NCBI RefSeq assembly: GCF_027594785.1
Contig: NZ_CP075584.1
Span: 1-64,000, forward strand
Reading direction: 5' to 3'
DNA: 64,000 nucleotides
DNA from: Cryobacterium breve
Lineage (GTDB): Bacteria; Actinomycetota; Actinomycetes; Actinomycetales; Microbacteriaceae
A program made the position numbers and the translations under genes. The notes beneath the pieces were generated by a model. It had not been told where the DNA came from. It worked only from the letters and a program-made list of their open reading frames with translations, and ran no database searches. Shown piece by piece: positions 9,428-19,129 of the stretch. Positions within the stretch are counted from its first letter, which is position 1; the number at the start of each line of letters is the position of its first letter.

Positions 9428-10761
9428 CCCTGCTCATCATCAGCCCCGACTACGCCTCGCACCTGTTCCCGCTCGCGACCCTCGGCACGGCCTGGCAGGC
9501 CGCCGGGGAACGGGTCGTCGTCGCGAGCGGCCCCGCGACGGCCGGAATCGTCGCCGAGTTCGGCTTCGAGCGGGTGAACCTGCAGCTCGGCCGAGGCTCG
9601 AACCCCGGAACGATCCGGGCGGAACAGCAGCCGAGCGGTGAGGACGACGCCCTCCGGGGTTTCTTCGCCGCGACGAGGCTCGGACTCGTGCAGACCCTGC
9701 AGTTCCAGGCCGAGGCACGCAGCAACGACCTGCTCTGGAACCCGGTCGAGATCGCCCGCGAGGTGCAGCGCATCGTCGCCGAGGTGCGCCCGGACCAGAT
9801 CATCGTCGACCACCTCGCCTTCAGCGCCCGCCTCGCCTTGGTGAGCGCCGGCATCCGCCACGCCGACGTCGTGCTCGGGCACCCGACCGCCCTGCCGGTC
9901 GGCGAGGAGGTCTACGGCTTCCCGTCCGCCTGGCCCGACGCGTTCTCGCCGGAGCCCGACGACCTCGCCGGGCTGCTCAGCACCTGCGAGGCGGTGCGCG
10001 ACACCTTCACCGCCCAGTGGAACGCCGCCCTCCTCGAACTCGACCCGGCGGCCGAGCCGAGCCGCGACGCCTTCACCGAATCCGGCGACGTGCTGATGCT
10101 CAACTATCCGGCCGAACTGCACGCGCCCGCCCGGACGGCGCTGCTTCAGGAGCACGTGTTCCTCGGGTCGGCGGTGCGCGCCGAGGCCCGCGATCCCGAG
10201 GTCGAGGCCTGGCTCGCCGCGTCACGCGCGGCCTCCGACGACCGCCCGCTCGTCTACGTGAGCTTCGGGAGCTTCCTGTCGGTGCGCGGCGACGTGCTCG
10301 CCCGCGTCACGGATGCCCTCCGCGGGCTCTCCGTCAGGGTCGCCCTCGCGACGGGGTCGACCGATCCCGCTGACCTGGGGGAGATCCCGGACTCCTGGCT
10401 CGTGCGCGGCTTCCTGCCGCAGGTGGCCCTGCTCGATGCCGCGGCGGTCGCCGTGACGCACGGCGGCAACAACAGCGTGACCGAGGCGATGACCGCCGGG
10501 GTGCCGCTGCTCGTGCTCCCGTTCTCGACCGACCAGTTCGCCGGGGCAGAAGCCGTCGAGGCGGCCGGGTTCGGGCTCTCGCTCGCACCCAACACGGCGT
10601 CGGCGGCGGAACTCCTCGACGCGCTCCGGTCGGTGCTCGCGCTCGCGGCAGCAGACCGGGCGCGGCTCGACGCGCTCAGCACCTCGCTGCGGGGCGGTGC
10701 AGGCCCGCGCCGGGCCTACGAGGCGCTGACGGCGCTCGCGGCGATCCCGGCAGCGGGCTGA
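9424..10761 (+). CDS. UDP-glucosyltransferase-like glycosyltransferase (GT1, MGT/YjiC type)
   Basis: 445-aa GT-B enzyme. The N-terminus LLIISPDYASHLFPLATLG and the C-terminal signature THGGNNSVTEAMTAGVPLLV with FSTDQFAGAEAVE are characteristic of GT1 macrolide/flavonoid-type glycosyltransferases, which inverting-transfer a nucleotide sugar to small acceptors or lipids. It overlaps the upstream transferase by 4 nt, so the two are cotranslated. No transmembrane segment is apparent. The acceptor cannot be inferred: the neighbours are a molybdoenzyme upstream and clpS downstream, with no biosynthetic cluster. It is followed by a palindromic repeat (10855-10920) between convergent gene ends. Confidence 0.85.
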   Translation: MTLLIISPDYASHLFPLATLGTAWQAAGERVVVASGPATAGIVAEFGFERVNLQLGRGSNPGTIRAEQQPSGEDDALRGFFAATRLGLVQTLQFQAEARSNDLLWNPVEIAREVQRIVAEVRPDQIIVDHLAFSARLALVSAGIRHADVVLGHPTALPVGEEVYGFPSAWPDAFSPEPDDLAGLLSTCEAVRDTFTAQWNAALLELDPAAEPSRDAFTESGDVLMLNYPAELHAPARTALLQEHVFLGSAVRAEARDPEVEAWLAASRAASDDRPLVYVSFGSFLSVRGDVLARVTDALRGLSVRVALATGSTDPADLGEIPDSWLVRGFLPQVALLDAAAVAVTHGGNNSVTEAMTAGVPLLVLPFSTDQFAGAEAVEAAGFGLSLAPNTASAAELLDALRSVLALAAADRARLDALSTSLRGGAGPRRAYEALTALAAIPAAG

Positions 10762-10854
10762 TCGCGCCGCTTTCGCACGTCGGACTCCCGCCCCTGTGCT
10801 CCCGCCCCTGTGCTCGCGGCTTCGGGGCGACAGGCGACTGGTGACGCGCGTAAC

Positions 10855-10920
10855 GTCGGAGAATTTCGCGACTCGCCGCATCCGCTGGCTGGACACCAGC
10901 GTGTCGCGAAAATCTCCGAC
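10855..10920. repeat. Dispersed palindromic element, family A copy 1
   Basis: Arms GTCGGAGAATTTCGCGAC (10855-10872) and its near-complement (10903-10920; 17 of 18 positions pair) enclose a 30-nt loop. The element lies between two convergent genes. Its reverse complement, including the loop (CAGCGGATG) and the flank ending CGTTACG, closely matches the element at 35591-35657, so it is a dispersed repeat and not only a local terminator. Confidence 0.8.
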
Positions 10921-10993
10921 TTTGCGCGAGAGTGCGGATGCTGCCCCCGGGATGCTGCCCCCGGGACTCAGCGCCCGGGTCTGCGGCTGGGGC

Positions 10994-11540
10994 TCAGCGG
11001 TCGATGGCGTAGACGAGGGACTCCTGCACCATGCCGAGCCACTCGTAGATGCTGCTGAGTAGCGGAGCCTCGTCGGCGTCGAGGTGCTGTTCGCCGTCCG
11101 GGGACATCTGGAGGCGCTCGGCGAGGGTGAGCCTCAGGTCGGTGAGCGTGCGCAGCCACGACTGCACGCCGACGGCGTCGAGCGCGATCGGCGTCGGCGC
11201 GACCTCGAAGCGGTCGTCCAGGAGGGGTTCGAGGGGCTCGTCGGCGATCTCGTCGAGCGGCTCCTCGCCGAGCGTCGCGAGCACCACGCGGGCGTTGCCC
11301 AGTTTGCGGTCGAGGAGGTCTCCCGAGGTGAAACGGCGGAATTCGGCGGACGCCTCGGCGTCGTCAGGGTAGGCGTCGGGAAGCAGGCGGCGGAGGGCCG
11401 GGTCGGCGCTGGTCCCGAGGGCGTGTCTCCGCGGCGAGCAGGAGCTCGATCAGCTGGCTCGCGGCGAGCCTGAGCAGCCCGAGCTCGACGGATTCGAAGC
11501 TCGCGGACACCGTTCCGGCCGGGTCCCGGGTGAAGAGCAT
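10994..11540 (-). CDS. DUF2017 family protein (1-nt frameshift)
   Basis: About 181-aa actinobacterial protein of the DUF2017 family, usually encoded next to clpS; function unknown. The N-terminal part (LFTRDPAGTVSASFESVELG) and the C-terminal part (LQMSPDGEQHLDADEAPLLS, ending SLVYAIDR) lie in different frames. The shift is at about 11427, where one extra base in GTGTCTCC moves the frame; removing it gives 182 codons and LLAAEHALGTSADPALRRLL. The start ATG (11540) overlaps the clpS stop by one base. Probably intact in the organism. Confidence 0.8.
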
Positions 11541-11824
11541 CAGGAGTCCCCGCGGGAGAGGGTGGCCCAGAGCCCGAAGTCGTGCATCGCCTCGACGTGG
11601 CGTTCCATCGACTCGCGGTTCCCGGTTGCGACGACCGCCTTGCCGGAGTTGTGCACCCGCAGCATCAGGCGTTCGGCTTCCTCTGCGGCGACCCCGAAGT
11701 AGCTGCGGAACACGTAGGACACATAGGACATCAGGTTGACCGGGTCGTCCCACACAATGGTGACCCAGGGGCGGTCGAGGGAGACGGCTTCACGCAGGTC
11801 CGATTTTTCAAAAGTCTTCGGCAC
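11540..11824 (-). CDS. clpS: ATP-dependent Clp protease adaptor ClpS
   Basis: 94-aa adaptor that binds N-degron substrates and delivers them to ClpC/ClpP. Seen: [19 protein letters not shown], the conserved strand-loop with DDP, and the substrate-pocket helix [14 protein letters not shown] with [19 protein letters not shown]. The start is GTG 11824 (VPKTFEKSD) with only a weak Shine-Dalgarno sequence. The stop overlaps the DUF2017 start (TGATG on this strand), giving the usual actinobacterial clpS-DUF2017 pair. No damage is seen. Confidence 0.95.
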   Translation of the reverse strand: MPKTFEKSDLREAVSLDRPWVTIVWDDPVNLMSYVSYVFRSYFGVAAEEAERLMLRVHNSGKAVVATGNRESMERHVEAMHDFGLWATLSRGDS

Positions 11825-11874
11825 CGGTTAAGCCTGACATGCCGGGGGTCCTTCCCGCCACCGTGGCCGGAAAC

Positions 11875-12581
11875 TCATACACCCGGTCTGTTTTCGAGCG
11901 CGTGGTGCGGGCGCCCGGCCGCGTGCCCGAGCGCCGCGACGACGAGCGTGATCACGGCAGACAGGGCGACGCCCCAGCCGATGTGCACCGTGAGAAGGAG
12001 GGCTCCCACGAAGGCGCCCGCGCAGATCAGCAGGATCGCGGCCACCCGGCGGAACCACGGCTGGCCCTTGCCGCCGCCGAGCCGCGAGTCGGCGGCCAGT
12101 CCCGTGATCGTCGAGGTCACGACCACCGTCGTGACGTCCTTGACCCCGATGTGCCGGGCGACGCCGGCCTGAGTCCCATCATCGCCGCGAGGAGGCTCGT
12201 GATCGCCAGGTCGAAGGGCTGCGGCGGATGCCCGCCGCCGAGGAACAGGGCCACCGCCAGTCCGGCCATGATCGCACCCTGCACCGCGAACAGCACCGTC
12301 GCGTGGGTCGTCCAGCCGATCGCGACGGGCCGCAGCACCCGTCCGCCGATGGCGGCGCCGAGCATGAAGGTGAACAGGGCGAGCAGCGGGCCGAGCACGG
12401 GCAGGTTGCTCGCGCCGGCGAGGGCCATTCCGAGGATGACGACGTTTCCCGTCATGTTGCCGGTGAACACCTTGTCGAGGCCGAGGTACCCGACGGCATC
12501 CGCCAGACCGGTCGAGAACGTCAGCGCGAGCATGAGGCCGAGGTGCAGGTTCGCGGGATGGCGGCGGAGCTTCTCGAGCAC
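11875..12581 (-). CDS. DUF1275 (YoaK-type) multi-pass membrane protein (1-nt frameshift)
   Basis: About 235-aa integral membrane protein. Seen: LTFSTGLADAVGYLGLDKVF and TGNMTGNVVILGMAL, the DUF1275 signature; then several hydrophobic helices and a C-terminal pair of helices (LLICAGAFVGALLLTVHIGW). Family function is unknown; some members are called YoaK. The frame breaks at about 12170-12173, where one base is missing; restoring it gives MGLQAGVARHIGVKDVTTVV and 236 codons. I chose GTG 12581 (LEKLRRHPANLHLGL) because AAGGAT precedes it; an ATG at 12635 is possible. It is the last minus-strand gene before the rightward ureide genes. Confidence 0.8.
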
Positions 12582-12766
12582 GGTGATCCTTCGGGACGGT
12601 GACTGCTGCGTATGTTTCCTGGAGGTAAAACTCATGTCGATCGTGTCAACAGTGACCTGAAACGTACCGGCTGGCCGAATGGCACGCAAACGGGAGATAG
12701 CCTCGAGCGCGAGGCACCAATAGTGTGAAGCACCACGTCTTGTTTCCGCGCACCTGGAAGGCTCCC

Positions 12767-13866
12767 ATGTCGTACGTCGTACTACAGCCCGGCATGGGGA
12801 GCATCGCGCCCGGGCACTACCTGCCGGCCACCCCGGAGACCGTGCTCTGGGGGCGCCTGCCCTGTTCAGCGGATACCGCGGTGCTCTCGATCGGATCGGG
12901 TGACGTCGTCACGATCGACACTCTCAGCCACGAGGGACTGCTCGAGGACCAGGGCAGGGACCCGCTCGCCTTCTTCGGCGGCCACGGCGTCGCAGCGGGC
13001 GATGTCCTGACGGACGCCGTCGCGCTCGCCGCGAGCGACTACCCGCGGGATGCTGAGGCGGACGGCCCACACGTCGTGACCGGACCGATCGAGGTGCGTG
13101 GGGCTCTCCCGGGCGACCTGCTCCGGATGACCCTGCTCGAGGCGACTCCCCGGGTGCCCTACGGCGTCATCTCGAGTCGCCACGGCCGGGGGCCCGGCCC
13201 GGCGAGTACCCCGTCGGACCGGGAACGGTCTCCGTGTTCACCGAGGTCGACACCGATCCCGACTTCGGGACGGCTGCCGGGGCGCTCTTCGGCACCCTCC
13301 CGCTGGTTCCCGGCGGCGACCGGGTCGTGCGCTTCCCGCTCGACCCGTTCCTCGGCATCATGGGCGTCGGCGTCGCGGGGGACACCCGGCCGCACTCCGT
13401 CCCGCCCGGCGCGCACGGCGGCAACCTCGACATCAGCCTGCTCACCGTCGGCAGCGCGCTGTACCTGCCCGTCCAGGTGCCGGGCGCGCTCGCCTACGTG
13501 GGCGATCCGCACTTCGCGCAGGGCGACGGCGAGGTGGCGCTGACCGCACTCGAGGCCAGCCTGCGGGTGCGCATCCGCTTCGACGTCATTCCGGCGGACG
13601 AGGCGGCGGCGCTCTTCGGCGACCTGACCGGTCCGCTCGCCGAGACGGGCGAGTTCCTCGTGCCGACCGGGCTCGACCCCGACCTCGACGAAGCGATGCG
13701 CGCCTGTGTGCGCGCCGCGATCGCCCTGCTCGGGGCGCGATACGGCATGGACCCGACCCTCGCGTACGCCTACCTGAGTGCGGCGACCGACTTCAACATC
13801 TCCCAGGTCGTCGACAGGGTCACGGGCGTGCACGCCCGCATCCGGACGGCGGACTTCGGTGCCTGA
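12767..13866 (+). CDS. Acetamidase/formamidase family amidohydrolase (1-nt frameshift)
   Basis: Member of the FmdA/AmdA family, which hydrolyses short amides to ammonia and acid. Seen: the N-terminal part with VVTIDTLSHEG and the conserved HVVTGPIEVRGALPGDLLRM, then after a shift the part with PHSVPPGAHGGNLDISLLTV and YVGDPHFAQGDGEVALTALE, which carry the conserved Gly/Asp/Glu residues of the family. The frame is lost in a G run at 13189-13193 (one G missing); correcting it gives 367 codons. ATG 12767 follows GGAAGG. Its stop overlaps the next gene by 8 nt. Position at the head of a purine/ureide island suggests it handles an amide made from ureides, but the substrate is unknown. Confidence 0.85.
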
Positions 13867-15586
13867 GCAGACGACCCGGCCGCTCACCGCCCCGGAGACT
13901 GGTTCGCTCGTCCCGGCCGCTGTCCCCGCAGCCACGCCTGCGGACGCCGCACTCCCGGCCGTGACGCCCGCGGACGCCGCATTTCCGGCCGTAGCGCTTG
14001 CAGACACCGCGCTCCCGGCTGCCGCGCCGCCGCTTCGGCCCACCTCCATCACGGGGGAGCTTCCGGACGGACTGCTCGCCGCCTTCGAGGCCTACGAGGA
14101 CGCGCTCGCTGCCAATGACCACGAGGCGCTCGCCGGGTTCTTCGTGCCCGGGCCGCACACGCTCCGCGGCGATGCGACCGGGCTGCTCGTCGGGAGCGAG
14201 GCGATCGCCGGATTCCGCGCCTCCCGCCCCGGGGTCGTGCGCCGCGGCATCCGCTCGCTGCACGTGCGGGCCATCGGGACAGAGCACGCCCTGATCGTCG
14301 CGGAGAACGCGCCCGTGGCCGGCGGGGCCGGAGTCGTGACGCAACTCTGGAGCCGAACCGCGGCCGGCTGGCAGATCGAGGCCGCGCAGGTCGCGGCATC
14401 CGCACCCGCGGTCGACCCGAGCATCTGGCGGGTCGTCGGAACGCCGCTGCTCGCCGGCGCGAGCGGTGGAGCACTCTCGGGCGTGCGGGTCGCGGTCAAG
14501 GACCTCTTCGAGGTGGCCGGATTCGCAGTCGGAGCCGGCAACCCCGACTATCTGCGAAGCGGCACCGCTGCGACCGAGAGCGCCCCGGCGGTGACGGCAC
14601 TCCTCGGGGCCGGTGCGAGCGTGATCGGCATCGCCCAGACCGACGAATTCGCGTACAGCATCGCCGGGACCAACGTGCACTCGGGGACCCCGCCGAATCC
14701 GCGGGTCCCCGGCGGGCTGCCGGGCGGCTCGTCGAGCGGCCCTGCCGCAGCGGTCGCCCTCGGGCAGGCGGACCTCGGCCTCGCGACCGACACCGCAGGG
14801 TCGATCCGGGTTCCCGCCTCCTACCAGGGCCTCTGGGGGCTGAGGACGAGCCACGGGTCGGTGAGCCTCGGGGGTGTTCTCCCGCTCGCGCCCTCGTTCG
14901 ACACCGTCGGCTGGCTCGCCAGGACGTCGGGACTGCTCGTGTCGGCGGCGGCCACCTCGCTCGACCCTGAGCGGCAACTGCCCGTTGCCGCGCGGTTCGT
15001 CGTCTGCGGGCAGCTGGTGTTCGCGGCGGAAGAGGACGTGCAGGCCGCTTTCGTCGAGGCGATCGACCGCCTCGAGCGCGGCGGATACCTGCCGGAACCG
15101 GTCGACATCATCACGATCGACCCCCTCGCCGACCTCTTCGAGACCTTCCGCACCGTGCAGGCCGCCGAGGCCTGGCGCAGCCACGGGGACTGGGTCGACG
15201 CCCATCCGGGCACACTCGGCCCCGATGTGCGGTCCCGGTTCGCCTTCGCCTCACTCATCGACGCTGACGAGGAGGCCGGTCACCGGGGCGATCTCGCCGA
15301 GGCCAGGGACCGGCTCGACGCCGCGCTCGACGGCCGGATCCTGTTGCTCCCCGCGGCTTCGTCGACCGCGCCCGCGAGGAGCGCATCGGGCGCCCAGATC
15401 GAACGGGTCCGTGCCGCGACGCTCTCGATGACCTGCCTGGCCGGAATCGGCGGCTACCCGTCGGTGTCCATGCCCGGACTCGTCGTCGGCGGCGCGCCGC
15501 TGGGGCTCAGCCTCGTCGGACCGCGTTACTCCGACCTCGCCCTCCTCGACCTGGCCGCAGGGCTCGCGGAGGGGCTCGAGGGCTGA
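13859..15586 (+). CDS. AtzH-like (SnoaL/NTF2 fold) domain fused to an amidase-signature hydrolase
   Basis: 576-aa two-domain protein. After an Ala/Pro-rich leader (about residues 1-60), residues about 61-180 form an SnoaL/NTF2-like domain resembling AtzH/DUF3225 (GLLAAFEAYEDALAANDHEA, FVPGPHTLRGDATG, LWSRTAAGWQIEAAQVA). Residues about 190-575 are an amidase-signature domain with the Ser-cisSer-Lys triad: Lys in VAVKDLFEVAG, Ser in PGGSSSGPAAAVALG and Ser in TDTAGSIRVPAS. AtzH and amidases AtzE/AtzF act in biuret/cyanurate breakdown; here they are one polypeptide. The GTG 13859 start overlaps the acetamidase stop. Substrate is inferred to be a ureide or carboxylated urea, not proven. Confidence 0.8.
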   Translation: MPEQTTRPLTAPETGSLVPAAVPAATPADAALPAVTPADAAFPAVALADTALPAAAPPLRPTSITGELPDGLLAAFEAYEDALAANDHEALAGFFVPGPHTLRGDATGLLVGSEAIAGFRASRPGVVRRGIRSLHVRAIGTEHALIVAENAPVAGGAGVVTQLWSRTAAGWQIEAAQVAASAPAVDPSIWRVVGTPLLAGASGGALSGVRVAVKDLFEVAGFAVGAGNPDYLRSGTAATESAPAVTALLGAGASVIGIAQTDEFAYSIAGTNVHSGTPPNPRVPGGLPGGSSSGPAAAVALGQADLGLATDTAGSIRVPASYQGLWGLRTSHGSVSLGGVLPLAPSFDTVGWLARTSGLLVSAAATSLDPERQLPVAARFVVCGQLVFAAEEDVQAAFVEAIDRLERGGYLPEPVDIITIDPLADLFETFRTVQAAEAWRSHGDWVDAHPGTLGPDVRSRFAFASLIDADEEAGHRGDLAEARDRLDAALDGRILLLPAASSTAPARSASGAQIERVRAATLSMTCLAGIGGYPSVSMPGLVVGGAPLGLSLVGPRYSDLALLDLAAGLAEGLEG

Positions 15587-15663
15587 GCCAACGGAATCCC
15601 TGACTAACTCGTGGATGGGGCAGGAGTAACACCACCGAAACGCTGCGTGCCTAAGCTGGTCGT

Positions 15664-17004
15664 GTGACGTATCCGCTGCAGTCGACAACCGTTCCGAGCC
15701 TTCCGATCAACCCGCCGCAGCGCCTGCTGATGGGGCCGGGGCCGATCAACGCGGACCCACGGGTGCTGCGCGCCATGTCCGCCCAACTCGTCGGCCAGTA
15801 CGATCCGGCGATGACCGGGTATATGACCGAAACGATGGGCCTGTACCGCGACGTATTCCGCACCGGCAATCAACAGACCCTCGTGATCGACGGCACCGCG
15901 CGCGCCGGGATCGAAGCCGCCCTCGTCTCGCTGATCCAGCCGGGCGACCGGGTGCTCGTGCCCATCTTCGGGCGTTTCGGGCACCTGCTCCGCGAGATCG
16001 CCGAACGGGTCGGCGCAGAGGTCCACGTTCGAGAGGTGCCGTGGGGCACCGTCTTCACACCGGCCGCGATCGAACAGGCGATCATCGAGACCCGGCCGAC
16101 GCTGCTTGCGATCGTCCACGGCGACACCTCGACGACCCTCGCCCAGCCGCTCGACGAGCTCGGCGACATCTGCGCCCGGCACGGCGTGCTCTTCTACACC
16201 GACGTGACAGCCTCGCTCGCCGGCAACACCTTCGAAGCGGATGCCTGGGGTCTCGACGCCGTGACCGCCGGCCTGCAGAAGTGCCTCGCCGGGCCGTCCG
16301 GTTCCGCGCCGGCCACCTTCTCGGCCCGCGCCGTCGAGGTGATCGAATCCCGCCGGAGCATCGAGGCTGGCATCCGCGAGCCCGGGGACGCGGTGCTGTC
16401 CAACCGGATCCGCTCGAACTATTTCGACCTCGCGATGCTCTTCGACTACTGGGGTCCCCGCAGGCTCAACCACCACACCGAGGCCACGACCGCCCTGTAC
16501 GGCGCCAGGGAGTGCGCGCGCCTCCTCGTCGACGAGGGCATGGAGAACGCCGTCGCCCGGCACCGGCTGCACGGCTCGGCGATGCTCGCGGGAGTGCACG
16601 GGCTGGGACTCTCCGTCTTCGGCGACCCGGCCCACCGGATGAACAACGTCGTCGCGGTCTTGATTCCCGACGGCGTCAACGGCGACGCGGTGCGCGGCAC
16701 GCTCCTCGACGACTTCGGCATCGAGATCGGCACCTCCTTCGGTCCGCTGCACGGCAAGGTCTGGCGGATCGGCGTGATGGGCTACAACGCCCGCAAGGAC
16801 ACCGTGCTGACCACCCTCGCGGCGCTCGAACAGGTGCTGCGGCGCGCGGGGGCATCCGTCACCGGCGGCGGGGGAGTCGGCGCGGCCTGGGACCTGTACG
16901 CCGACGCCGACCGTGACGCCGCTGCCGAGCCGCCTGCCGGGACTGCCGCTGTCGACGCGGATCGCGTCGCTGCCGCGACCGACGATGCCGTGGTGCTCTC
17001 ATGA
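15664..17004 (+). CDS. pucG: PucG-type aminotransferase, (S)-ureidoglycine--glyoxylate transaminase
   Basis: 446-aa class-V PLP aminotransferase. Seen: the N-terminal LLMGPGPINADPRVL, the substrate/cofactor block DGTARAGIEAALVSLIQPG, TDVTASLAGNTFEADAWG, and the PLP lysine in TAGLQKCLAGPSGSAP. PucG moves the amino group of ureidoglycine to glyoxylate, completing allantoin use. The start is GTG 15664, with a weak ribosome binding site. It overlaps the allantoate amidohydrolase by 4 nt, and that enzyme would make its substrate. A poorly conserved acidic/Ala-rich tail (about 40 residues) extends past the usual end. Serine/alanine-glyoxylate aminotransferase activity is the alternative. Confidence 0.88.
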   Translation: MTYPLQSTTVPSLPINPPQRLLMGPGPINADPRVLRAMSAQLVGQYDPAMTGYMTETMGLYRDVFRTGNQQTLVIDGTARAGIEAALVSLIQPGDRVLVPIFGRFGHLLREIAERVGAEVHVREVPWGTVFTPAAIEQAIIETRPTLLAIVHGDTSTTLAQPLDELGDICARHGVLFYTDVTASLAGNTFEADAWGLDAVTAGLQKCLAGPSGSAPATFSARAVEVIESRRSIEAGIREPGDAVLSNRIRSNYFDLAMLFDYWGPRRLNHHTEATTALYGARECARLLVDEGMENAVARHRLHGSAMLAGVHGLGLSVFGDPAHRMNNVVAVLIPDGVNGDAVRGTLLDDFGIEIGTSFGPLHGKVWRIGVMGYNARKDTVLTTLAALEQVLRRAGASVTGGGGVGAAWDLYADADRDAAAEPPAGTAAVDADRVAAATDDAVVLS

Positions 17005-18327
17005 CGACCGCGGTGCCGAGCGTGTCGGATGCCGACGCGGCCGTGATCCTGGCCCGGTGCGACGCGCTCGCCCGGCACTCGTCCCTCACTGAGGGGATCG
17101 AGCGGACCTACCTCTCGGCGGAGCACGCCGCCGTCAACTACCGGGTCGCCGGCTGGATGACCGCAGCGGGTCTCACCACCTGGCAGGATGCCGCCGGGAA
17201 CCAGTGCGCACGGCTCTCCGGCCGCACCCGCGGGCTCCCGGCCCTGCTGCTCGGCTCGCACCTCGACACTGTGCGCGCGGCGGGACGCTACGACGGCATC
17301 CTCGGTGTGCTCGTGGCCATCACCGTCGCCGGGCGGATCGCCGCCTCTGGACGCCCGCTGCCGTTCGCCCTCGAGATCGCGGCATTCGGCGACGAGGAGG
17401 GCACCCGCTTCGGCACCACCCTGCTCGGCAGCCGGGCCGTGGCCGGCACCTGGCTCGAGTCCTGGTGGGACCTCCGTGACGAGGGCGGCGTGAGCCTGCG
17501 CGAGGCATTCCTCGCCTTCGGCCTCGACCCTGCCAAGGTCGGCGACGCCGCCCGCGCGCCCCAGGAGCTCGTCGGCTACCTCGAGGCCCATATCGAACAG
17601 GGACCCGTGCTCGAGGAGGAGAACCGTGCCCTCGGCGTCGTCACTGGAATCGCCGGTGCCCGCCGCTTCCTGTTGACGGTCACCGGGGCCGCCGGGCACT
17701 CCGGGACCCCGTGGTCCCGTCGCCGCGACGCCCTCGCCGGTGCTGCCGAGTGCATCACGACGATCGAGCGCATCGCCCGCACCGAGGGCCTCACCGCGAC
17801 CGTCGGACACCTGAAGGTGTTTCCGGACGCCGTCAACGTCATCCCAGGGAAGGTCGAGTTCAGCCTCGACCTGCGCGCGCCGGACGACGCCGACCGCGAT
17901 CGGGGCTGGACCCTGATCGAGGCCGCCCTCACCGACATCTGCGCCACCCGCGTCCTCCACCTCGACAGCAACCAGGTGCACGAGGCGGCCGCCGTGGCCT
18001 GCGCACCGCGGTTGCGTGCGGCGATTGCGGCCGGCATCCGCTCGACCGAAGCGGTCGCGGCACGGCAAGGCGAGGTCGGGTCGGACTCCGGCGCGGAGGA
18101 ACCGACCGAGCCGGCCCCGCGCGAGCCTGCCCTCGATCGCCGGTCACGACGCGATGGCGATCGCCGCGATCACCGACGTCGGCATGCTCTTTGTACGCTG
18201 TGCCGGCGGGATCAGCCACCACCCGGACGAGTCGGTGACCGCGGCCGACGTCGCTCTCGCCGTTGACGCTCTCGAAGCCGCCGTCCGAGCCCTCGCCGCA
18301 GGCTACCCGGCCGTCTCATCGGCATAA
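17001..18327 (+). CDS. allC: Allantoate amidohydrolase (1-nt insertion near the 3' end)
   Basis: M20-family dinuclear metallohydrolase that splits allantoate to ureidoglycine, CO2 and ammonia. Seen: metal/substrate motifs LLLGSHLDTV, GRYDGILGVL, AAFGDEEGTRFG, EAHIEQGPVLEEEN and the dimerisation-loop histidine in GAAGHSGTPWSRRRDAL. After an extra C at 18126-18127 (GAGCTG read as GAGCCTG) the tail continues as LPSIAGHDAMAIAAITDVGM and GGISHHPDESV, with the final metal ligand His. Removing the base gives 442 codons. It overlaps pucG (ATGA). The stop TAA lies inside the left arm of the palindrome at 18324-18421. Confidence 0.88.
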
Positions 18328-18421
18328 CTCCTTCACATTCTGAGGGCTCGCGCAACAGGCCCTGCGGTGACCCGTGTTTCCGGGCGTTCGTGTCGGCGGG
18401 CCCGGAATTTGCAGGAGTTAT
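18324..18421. repeat. Palindromic element spanning two convergent stop codons
   Basis: ATAACTCC (18324-18331) pairs with GGAGTTAT (18414-18421); outer arms ATAACTCCTTCACATTC and ATAACTCCTGCAAATTC (reverse complement of the right side) are mostly alike. The TAA stops of both convergent genes lie within the arms, so one hairpin could end both transcripts. Confidence 0.65.
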
Positions 18422-19074
18422 GACTCGGGCACGCCGGGGAGGGTGTCGACGTCGGCGCCCGTCGTGAGGTCGCCGCATTCGACCGGGAGCACGCCGTGCG
18501 CGAGCAGATAGGGACGCGCCCCGGTGTCGCCCGTGAGTTGCGCCCGCAGCGGTTCCCAGTGCGTGCGCCCGATCAGCACCGGATGCCCCGGCCGGCCGGC
18601 GAAAACGGCCTGCCTCAGGCTGTCCGGGGTCACGCCAGCGTCAGCGTCGAGCACCCGCGCCACCGTCGCGGCGTCGAGGTCGGGGACGTCGACGGGAACG
18701 ACCGCGACGGCGACGGGGTCACCGGCGACGCCGAGCGCCGCCTCGAGCCCCGTGCGGAGGGAGGCCGAGAGCCCCTCGGCCCAGTCGGCGGCATACGCGA
18801 CGACCGTCGTCGGGTCGGTCGGGCCCGCCTCGGCGAGCAGCGCTGCGGCCGCGGCACCCTCGGCTCCGAGCACGACGATGACGGGTGAGCAACCAGCCGC
18901 GCGGAGCACGCCGACCGTCCGCACGAGCCACGGCACACCGTCGGCCCCGAGCACGAGCGCCTTCGGCTGCCCGAACCGGGAACCGGCCCCCGCGGCCAGC
19001 ACAAGCCCCGCGACCGGGGCTTTCCCCGCATCCGCCCGGTCGCGCGCTGCGTCTGTATTCACCATGCCCGCCAT
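18418..19074 (-). CDS. MobA-like nucleotidyltransferase (PucB/MocA-type cofactor maturation)
   Basis: 218-aa NTP-transferase-fold protein. Seen: the GT-A signature GLVLAAGAGSRFGQPKAL, VIVVLGAEGAAAAAL, and the metal-binding VVPVDVPDLDAATV (DVPDLD). In the family these add a nucleotide (often CMP) to molybdopterin; B. subtilis PucB is needed for xanthine dehydrogenase maturation. Location within the purine cluster, near xanthine dehydrogenase genes, fits that job. Start ATG 19074 or the nearby ATG 19065 is possible; neither has a clear Shine-Dalgarno sequence. The last residues end at TAA inside the palindrome shared with the allC stop. Confidence 0.82.
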   Translation of the reverse strand: MAGMVNTDAARDRADAGKAPVAGLVLAAGAGSRFGQPKALVLGADGVPWLVRTVGVLRAAGCSPVIVVLGAEGAAAAALLAEAGPTDPTTVVAYAADWAEGLSASLRTGLEAALGVAGDPVAVAVVPVDVPDLDAATVARVLDADAGVTPDSLRQAVFAGRPGHPVLIGRTHWEPLRAQLTGDTGARPYLLAHGVLPVECGDLTTGADVDTLPGVPES

Positions 19075-19129
19075 CGTATGCGCTGTCGCCACGGGCACTC
19101 TAGGCTGGAGCAGGACGAGGAGAACTGCC

